The notes below the pieces were generated by a model. The model was not told the DNA's origin, searched no databases, and worked only from the letters and a program-made list of their open reading frames with translations. From positions 1 to 7,639 of the forward strand of contig DVMG01000054.1 of NCBI GenBank assembly GCA_018715105.1: DNA of 7,639 bases. Direction: 5' to 3'. Both the position numbers and the translations under genes were made by a program. Below, in pieces: positions 5,480-7,639 of the stretch; within the stretch, counting starts at the first letter, position 1, and every line of letters begins with the position of its first letter. Source of the DNA: Candidatus Ventricola intestinavium. GTDB lineage: Bacteria; Bacillota; Clostridia; Christensenellales; Aristaeellaceae.

Positions 5480-6766
5480 ATGATCGTAGAAAATGGGATG
5501 CGGGTCATGATGACGGAGGTCGTTGCGCTTCTTGTCGGCAGGCTGGTTTCAAAGATGAAGCTGCCTGCCATTCTGGGATGGCTGATCACCGGCATGGCGT
5601 TGGGGCCGCACGCGCTTGGATTGCTGAGCGAAGAGGTGCTCCATGCAACGTGGTATGAATCGCTGGAGGGAATGCTTGAATGCCTGGCCGGCCTGATGAT
5701 CGGCACGGAACTGATCTGGGCGCAGATGAAAAAGACGGGCCGGCAGATCGTCGTGATGACGGTGGTCGAGTCTCTGGGAACCTTTGCATTTGTCAGCCTT
5801 GTGTTTGGCGTGATCTTCCTGATGACAGGGGTGCCGGTTTATATCGCGCTTCTGTTTGGAGGCATTGCATTGGCCACGGCGCCGGCGCCTTCGCTTTCCA
5901 TTGTCAATGAGACAAAGGCATCCGGGTCGGTGACCAGCACGCTGATCCCCATGGCGGTGCTGGATGACCTGGTGGGCGCGCTCGTGTTCTTTACGGTGAT
6001 CGCGATGGTGGCGGCCCGCACATCGGCCTCTCAGGTGCCGCTGGGTGGGATTCTGCTGCTCGTGTTTTTCCCGGTGATCCTGGGCGCGGCGACAGGGGTG
6101 ATCACCGGCTTCATCCTGAGCAGGGTCCATGGCCGGAGGATGTCCCTGCTTGTGACGGCCGGAATGCTGCTTGTGACGGACGGTTCTATCCTGGTGCTCA
6201 ACCTGGCCGTTCTTCCGTCCCCTGTGCTGAACCAGCTGCTGGCAGGCATGGCCTTTTCCGCCGTCTTTGCCAACATGATCCCGCAGGAGCAGCTGGATGA
6301 CATGATGAAGGTGCTCAATCCAGCCATCGGTCTCGCGCTGGTGGTGGTGATCCTCAACCTGGGCGCGCCGCTTGACTATCATCTCGTATTTGGGGCCGGG
6401 GTGTACACCGCGGTGTATATCCTCTCCCGCGCAATAGGAAAATATGGCAGCGCATTTGTGGGGGCTGCGATGACGGGTGCGCCCAAAACCGTGCGCAATT
6501 ACCTCGGGCTGACGCTGCTGCCGCACTCCGGCGTCTCGCTCGTGTTCACGGGCATCGCGGTTTCCCTGCTGAACACAACGTCGCCGGCGTATGCGTCGCT
6601 GATCCAGGGAACGATTGCAGCGGCTGCGGTGATCAACGAGGTGATCGCGGTGCTGCTGGCCAGGAAGGGCTTTGAATGGGCCGGTGAATTGCCGGAAGCA
6701 TCCGACACGGGGAAAGGAAAGCATCTTCATGAAGCAGGCAGAAAGGCAGGAGCGCAGCCGCAGTGA
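5480..6766 (+). CDS. Cation:proton antiporter, Kef/CPA2 type (membrane domain only)
   Basis: Polytopic membrane protein (428 aa) exchanging monovalent cations (Na+ or K+) for protons. It matches the Na/H exchanger/Kef family: a first-helix junction KMKLPAILGWLITGMALGP (25-43), the unwound-helix motif ATAPAPSLSIVNE (132-144), and LDD at 161-163. The paired Asp162-Asp163 is typical of CPA2 proteins and of electrogenic relatives such as NhaA and NapA. Near the C-terminus, GAPKTVRNYLGLTLLPHSGVSLVF matches the conserved last-helix region. No TrkA-N/RCK nucleotide-binding domain follows, only a basic tail of about 35 residues. The first helix looks short. An in-frame TGA lies 9 nt before the ATG at 5480, and AAGAG (5466-5470) is a modest ribosome binding site 9 nt away; Met at 5498 or 5507 are alternatives. 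The ion is not predictable. It is co-transcribed with the overlapping TetR gene. Confidence 0.9.
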   Translation: MIVENGMRVMMTEVVALLVGRLVSKMKLPAILGWLITGMALGPHALGLLSEEVLHATWYESLEGMLECLAGLMIGTELIWAQMKKTGRQIVVMTVVESLGTFAFVSLVFGVIFLMTGVPVYIALLFGGIALATAPAPSLSIVNETKASGSVTSTLIPMAVLDDLVGALVFFTVIAMVAARTSASQVPLGGILLLVFFPVILGAATGVITGFILSRVHGRRMSLLVTAGMLLVTDGSILVLNLAVLPSPVLNQLLAGMAFSAVFANMIPQEQLDDMMKVLNPAIGLALVVVILNLGAPLDYHLVFGAGVYTAVYILSRAIGKYGSAFVGAAMTGAPKTVRNYLGLTLLPHSGVSLVFTGIAVSLLNTTSPAYASLIQGTIAAAAVINEVIAVLLARKGFEWAGELPEASDTGKGKHLHEAGRKAGAQPQ

Positions 6767-7415
6767 AATTCTCCGGGCTGCGATGGAGGAATTTGGCACA
6801 CATGCCTATGAAGAGGTGAGTGTGGAGAGCATCTGCTCTGCACACGGCATTTCCAAGGGCATGATGTATCACTATTACTCGGGGAAAGAGACGCTGTTTT
6901 TGCTGTGCGTGGGCCATGTGTTTGAATCCCTGTGCGCTTTTGTAAGGGCGCATCCCATGCAGAGCCCCTGCACAGGGCTTGACAGCGTATACGCGCTTTT
7001 TTCCGTCAGAGAGGCGTATTTCCGGAGCAGACCCAAGGAAAAGAATGTCTTTGAAGAGGCGATGTTTCGCACGCCGCGTGCGCTCGAAGGGGAGATCGAC
7101 AGGCTGCGTGAACCTTTACGGGCCCTGAACGTGGAGCGATTGCAGCAGGCTGCCCGGGGGCTCAGGCTGCGCAGATCGCTTACGGCTGAACAGGTGACAC
7201 GTTATTTGGAGAGTGTTGAGCATGCCTTCTGGACGCTCATCCGGCAATACAACCAGGGAAAAAGGCCGCAGGATCTGCGGCAGATGGAGGAGATTTCCAT
7301 GCAGATCCTGGATATGGCGCTCTTTGGCGTCATCGAGCCGCCGGATGCGCCCGGGGCTGGAACACAGGCATCCAGCGGCGCTTGCCAGGACGGGAATCCT
7401 CCCGCCGATCTGTAA
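6729..7415 (+). CDS. TetR/AcrR family transcriptional regulator
   Basis: One-component repressor (228 aa) with the usual N-terminal DNA-binding domain: EILRAAMEEFG (13-23), then helix-turn-helix VESICSAHGISKGMMYHYY (32-50) followed by SGKETLF. The C-terminal ligand/dimer domain (about 60-205) is divergent, as usual, so the inducer is unknown. The last 25 residues are Gly/Pro/Ala-rich and probably disordered. The frame is open further upstream, but AAAGGA at 6713-6718 lies 10 nt before the ATG at 6729, and the protein then begins just before the conserved helix 1. The gene overlaps the antiporter's 3' end by 38 nt, which implies coupled expression. The two operator-like dyads at the operon promoter make autorepression the simplest model. 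Confidence 0.93.
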   Translation: MKQAERQERSRSEILRAAMEEFGTHAYEEVSVESICSAHGISKGMMYHYYSGKETLFLLCVGHVFESLCAFVRAHPMQSPCTGLDSVYALFSVREAYFRSRPKEKNVFEEAMFRTPRALEGEIDRLREPLRALNVERLQQAARGLRLRRSLTAEQVTRYLESVEHAFWTLIRQYNQGKRPQDLRQMEEISMQILDMALFGVIEPPDAPGAGTQASSGACQDGNPPADL

Positions 7416-7453
7416 CGGCATCTGGATCATTCCCTCTCTTTCCCTCTTTCTGC

Positions 7454-7474
7454 GCCGGCGGGAACCGGCTTTTT
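7454..7474 (+). terminator. Probable terminator after the TetR gene
   Basis: GCCGG (7454-7458) pairs with CCGGC (7465-7469) across a 6-nt loop, followed by TTTTT (7470-7474). The stem is short but all G-C, and it sits 38 nt after the TetR stop codon. Confidence 0.65.
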
Positions 7475-7501
7475 CCCCCTCTGGAAGGAAAGAAATGCGC
7501 T

Positions 7502-7529
7502 GGAAACGCGGAACGTTTCTTTGATTTTT
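7502..7529 (+). terminator. Second, weaker candidate terminator
   Basis: GGAAACG (7502-7508) pairs with CGTTTCT (7514-7520; the outermost pair is G-T), followed by TTGATTTTT (7521-7529). A competing pairing, AAAGAAA (7489-7495) with TTTCTTT (7516-7522), is also possible. It may back up the terminator at 7454-7474. Confidence 0.45.
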
Positions 7530-7553
7530 AGAGAGCTTTCCGTCAGGAAGCGT

Positions 7554-7583
7554 AACCCCCGCCTTGCAGGCCAGGCGGGGGTT
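7554..7583 (+). repeat. Perfect 11-bp inverted repeat before the last promoter
   Basis: AACCCCCGCCT (7554-7564) pairs perfectly with AGGCGGGGGTT (7573-7583), with the 8-nt loop TGCAGGCC. The stem is very stable, but no T-run follows on either strand. It overlaps the -35 region of the promoter at 7564-7593, so it could be a terminator stem without a U-tract or a protein-binding dyad. Confidence 0.6.
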
Positions 7584-7593
7584 GTGCTATAAT
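7564..7593 (+). promoter_or_regulatory. Extended -10 promoter for a gene or leader beyond the window
   Basis: TATAAT (7588-7593) is preceded by TGC, an extended -10. TTGCAG at 7564-7569 is a weak -35 with an 18-nt spacer. The 12-mer TTGTGCTATAAT is identical to that of the antiporter promoter (5418-5429). Transcription would start near 7600. The only ATG after it in the window (7603) stops after four codons, so the product lies downstream. Confidence 0.7.
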
Positions 7594-7639
7594 CATATAT
7601 CCATGGGGAACTTTTAAGACCCAACAGCGTATAGAAAGC

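Noticed and set aside
6672..6728. TetR start at the upstream ATG at 6672
   Set aside because: The 19 extra residues are the out-of-frame translation of the antiporter's end. The ATG at 6729 has a better ribosome binding site and fits the family N-terminus.
5549..6799. Reverse-strand frame of 416 codons opposite the antiporter
   Set aside because: A His/Arg/Gln-rich antisense shadow of a membrane protein gene, with no domain and no ribosome binding site.

Overview
The window looks like chromosomal DNA of a fairly GC-rich member of the Firmicutes, most likely Clostridia. The evidence is strong AGGAGG-type ribosome binding sites, extended -10 promoters of the form TGCTATAAT, and the style of the transport proteins. 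Placement below class level is not possible by eye. All seven protein genes lie on the + strand. I see no RNA gene, mobile element, CRISPR array or pseudogene.

Positions 1-3850 hold a polyamine-type ABC importer operon in the order permease (5' end cut by the window), ATPase, substrate-binding protein, second permease. The first three genes are packed 13-17 nt apart, each with a strong ribosome binding site. The binding-protein gene is separated from the second permease by 157 nt rich in hairpins, one of which places the permease's Shine-Dalgarno in its loop. A clear rho-independent terminator ends the operon. Substrate cannot be fixed from sequence: spermidine/putrescine is the default for this family, but related systems take other small solutes.

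Positions 3850-5346 hold about 320 nt without a convincing gene, then a cation diffusion facilitator (CDF). Its intramembrane metal-site residues read Asn-Asp-Asp-Asp, the pattern of manganese exporters such as MntE rather than the Asp/His pattern of zinc exporters.

Positions 5347-7530 hold a two-gene operon: a Kef/CPA2-type cation:proton antiporter followed by an overlapping TetR-family regulator. Its promoter carries two near-identical 17-bp operator-like dyads, one over the -35 and one just after the start point. The two copies are inverted relative to each other, so they also form a 17-bp stem followed by a U-run. Read-through RNA from the CDF gene would contain a terminator-like hairpin with the next promoter in its loop. 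The obvious model is an autoregulated export operon repressed by its own TetR protein.

Positions 7416-7639 hold two candidate terminators, a perfect 11-bp inverted repeat and a promoter for a gene or leader beyond the window. The genes are familiar families; the novelty is in the regulatory architecture of the antiporter promoter and the structured spacer inside the ABC operon.
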